Assembly: GCF_000422845.1 (NCBI RefSeq)
Contig: NZ_AUGV01000022.1
Span: 1 to 62,857, forward strand
DNA: 62,857 nt
Reading direction: 5' to 3'
From: Oceanobacter kriegii DSM 6294
Lineage (GTDB): Bacteria; Pseudomonadota; Gammaproteobacteria; Pseudomonadales; Oceanobacteraceae
A program made the translations under genes and the position numbers. This document shows, piece by piece, positions 62,577 through 62,857 of this stretch; within the stretch, counting starts at the first letter, position 1, and every line of letters begins with the position of its first letter. The notes under the pieces are model-generated. The model searched no databases, was not told the origin of the DNA, and saw only the letters and a program-made list of their open reading frames with translations.

Positions 62577-62602
62577 GCGGGCCTGCAATGGGCCCGTTTT
62601 CC
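62577..62602 (+). terminator. Terminator of the BLUF-like/GTPase/Roadblock operon
   Basis: CGGGCC and GGCCCG pair around TGCAATG-type loop sequence, followed by TTTTCC. Confidence 0.75.
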
Positions 62603-62616
62603 TGTTCCTGCTTCCA

Positions 62617-62733
62617 ACTCCCGACTCCCGACTCCCGACTCCCGACTCCCGACTCCCGACTCCCGACTCCCGACTCCCGACTCCCGACTCCCGACTCCCA
62701 ACTCCCGACCCTCAACCCTCAACCCTCAACCCC
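62617..62733. repeat. Heptamer tandem array: 13 ACTCCCG-type units then three ACCCTCA units
   Basis: ACTCCCG is repeated from 62617 to 62707 (13 units, one reading ACTCCCA), followed by three ACCCTCA units and ACCCC. It is strongly strand-asymmetric (pyrimidine-rich on top) and non-coding. The rest of the window (62734-62857) shows no gene. Confidence 0.95.
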
Positions 62734-62857
62734 GAGCTACAGCGCCTGCCACAGGCCGAGTCATTGCCCCTAAACCGACAAAATGTCGGAATCGTCTTTT
62801 ATTGGTCCACTTTTGATCTTGCCCAGTCACAAAAAGCTGCCAGACTGACGACTGTTT

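Noticed and set aside
62617-62733. CRISPR array
   Set aside because: Units are only 7 bp and contiguous with no spacers; a simple tandem repeat.

Overview
The window reads as chromosomal DNA from a free-living, flagellated, probably marine gammaproteobacterium. This rests on protein style and gene content: a prfB gene with its programmed frameshift next to lysS, TRAP and tripartite tricarboxylate transporters, a LamB-type porin, and REP-like intergenic elements of the kind seen in pseudomonads and Oceanospirillales. The lineage is an inference; no sequence here identifies the species.

Layout. (1) 1-262: the 3' end of an rRNA operon (5S rRNA and terminators). (2) 627-18585: a Wzx/Wzy-type exopolysaccharide locus. 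It holds a polysaccharide deacetylase, a FemAB-like transferase and an alginate-lyase-like protein on the minus strand. On the plus strand are an OmpA/thrombospondin-3 lipoprotein, glycosyltransferases, a flippase, two ExeA-like AAA ATPases, a BY-kinase-like protein, a Wza export lipoprotein, a GNVR/Wzz co-polymerase, a priming sugar transferase fused to a PilZ-like domain, and a Wzy-like polymerase. The gene set resembles exosortase A-associated EPS loci, but no exosortase is present. (3) 18723-22059: housekeeping genes (ung, cytochrome c, a membrane protein, gloA, nth). (4) 22226-30645: a GAF-EAL c-di-GMP phosphodiesterase split by an in-frame stop codon, then fliC, flaG and fliD. Flagellin (811 aa) and FliD (1316 aa) are both greatly enlarged by repeated modules. 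(5) 31143-55615: a catabolic and transport island centred on shikimate/quinate breakdown. It has a tctCBA transporter, a dctPQM TRAP transporter, a quinate/shikimate dehydrogenase, a 3-dehydroshikimate dehydratase (QuiC type), a catabolic-type 3-dehydroquinase (AroQ), a PcaQ-like LysR regulator, a second LysR, a GntR/FCD regulator, cyanase, two AEC carriers, a TSUP permease and a LamB-type porin. (6) 56101-60132: bfd, prfB, lysS and a VanX-like dipeptidase. (7) 60303-62519: a three-gene operon encoding a degenerate BLUF protein, a COG2229/MglA-like small GTPase and a Roadblock/LC7 protein.

How the genes work together. In the catabolic island, the porin, TRAP and TTT systems could bring in quinate, shikimate or related acids. 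The dehydrogenase and AroQ would converge on 3-dehydroshikimate, which QuiC would convert to protocatechuate. The protocatechuate ring-cleavage genes are not in the window. A near-identical 18-bp pseudo-palindrome lies upstream of the PcaQ-like regulator and upstream of dctP, which suggests one regulon. The PilZ-like domain, the GAF-EAL protein and the flagellar genes suggest that c-di-GMP links the EPS and motility parts.

The points most worth a second look are the BLUF-like/GTPase/Roadblock operon, a split, order-reversed and active-site-degenerate paralogue of QuiC (37073-38691), the sugar transferase-PilZ fusion, the shared PcaQ operator, a tandem 111-bp hairpin repeat upstream of an AEC carrier, and the short tandem arrays found in several intergenic gaps.
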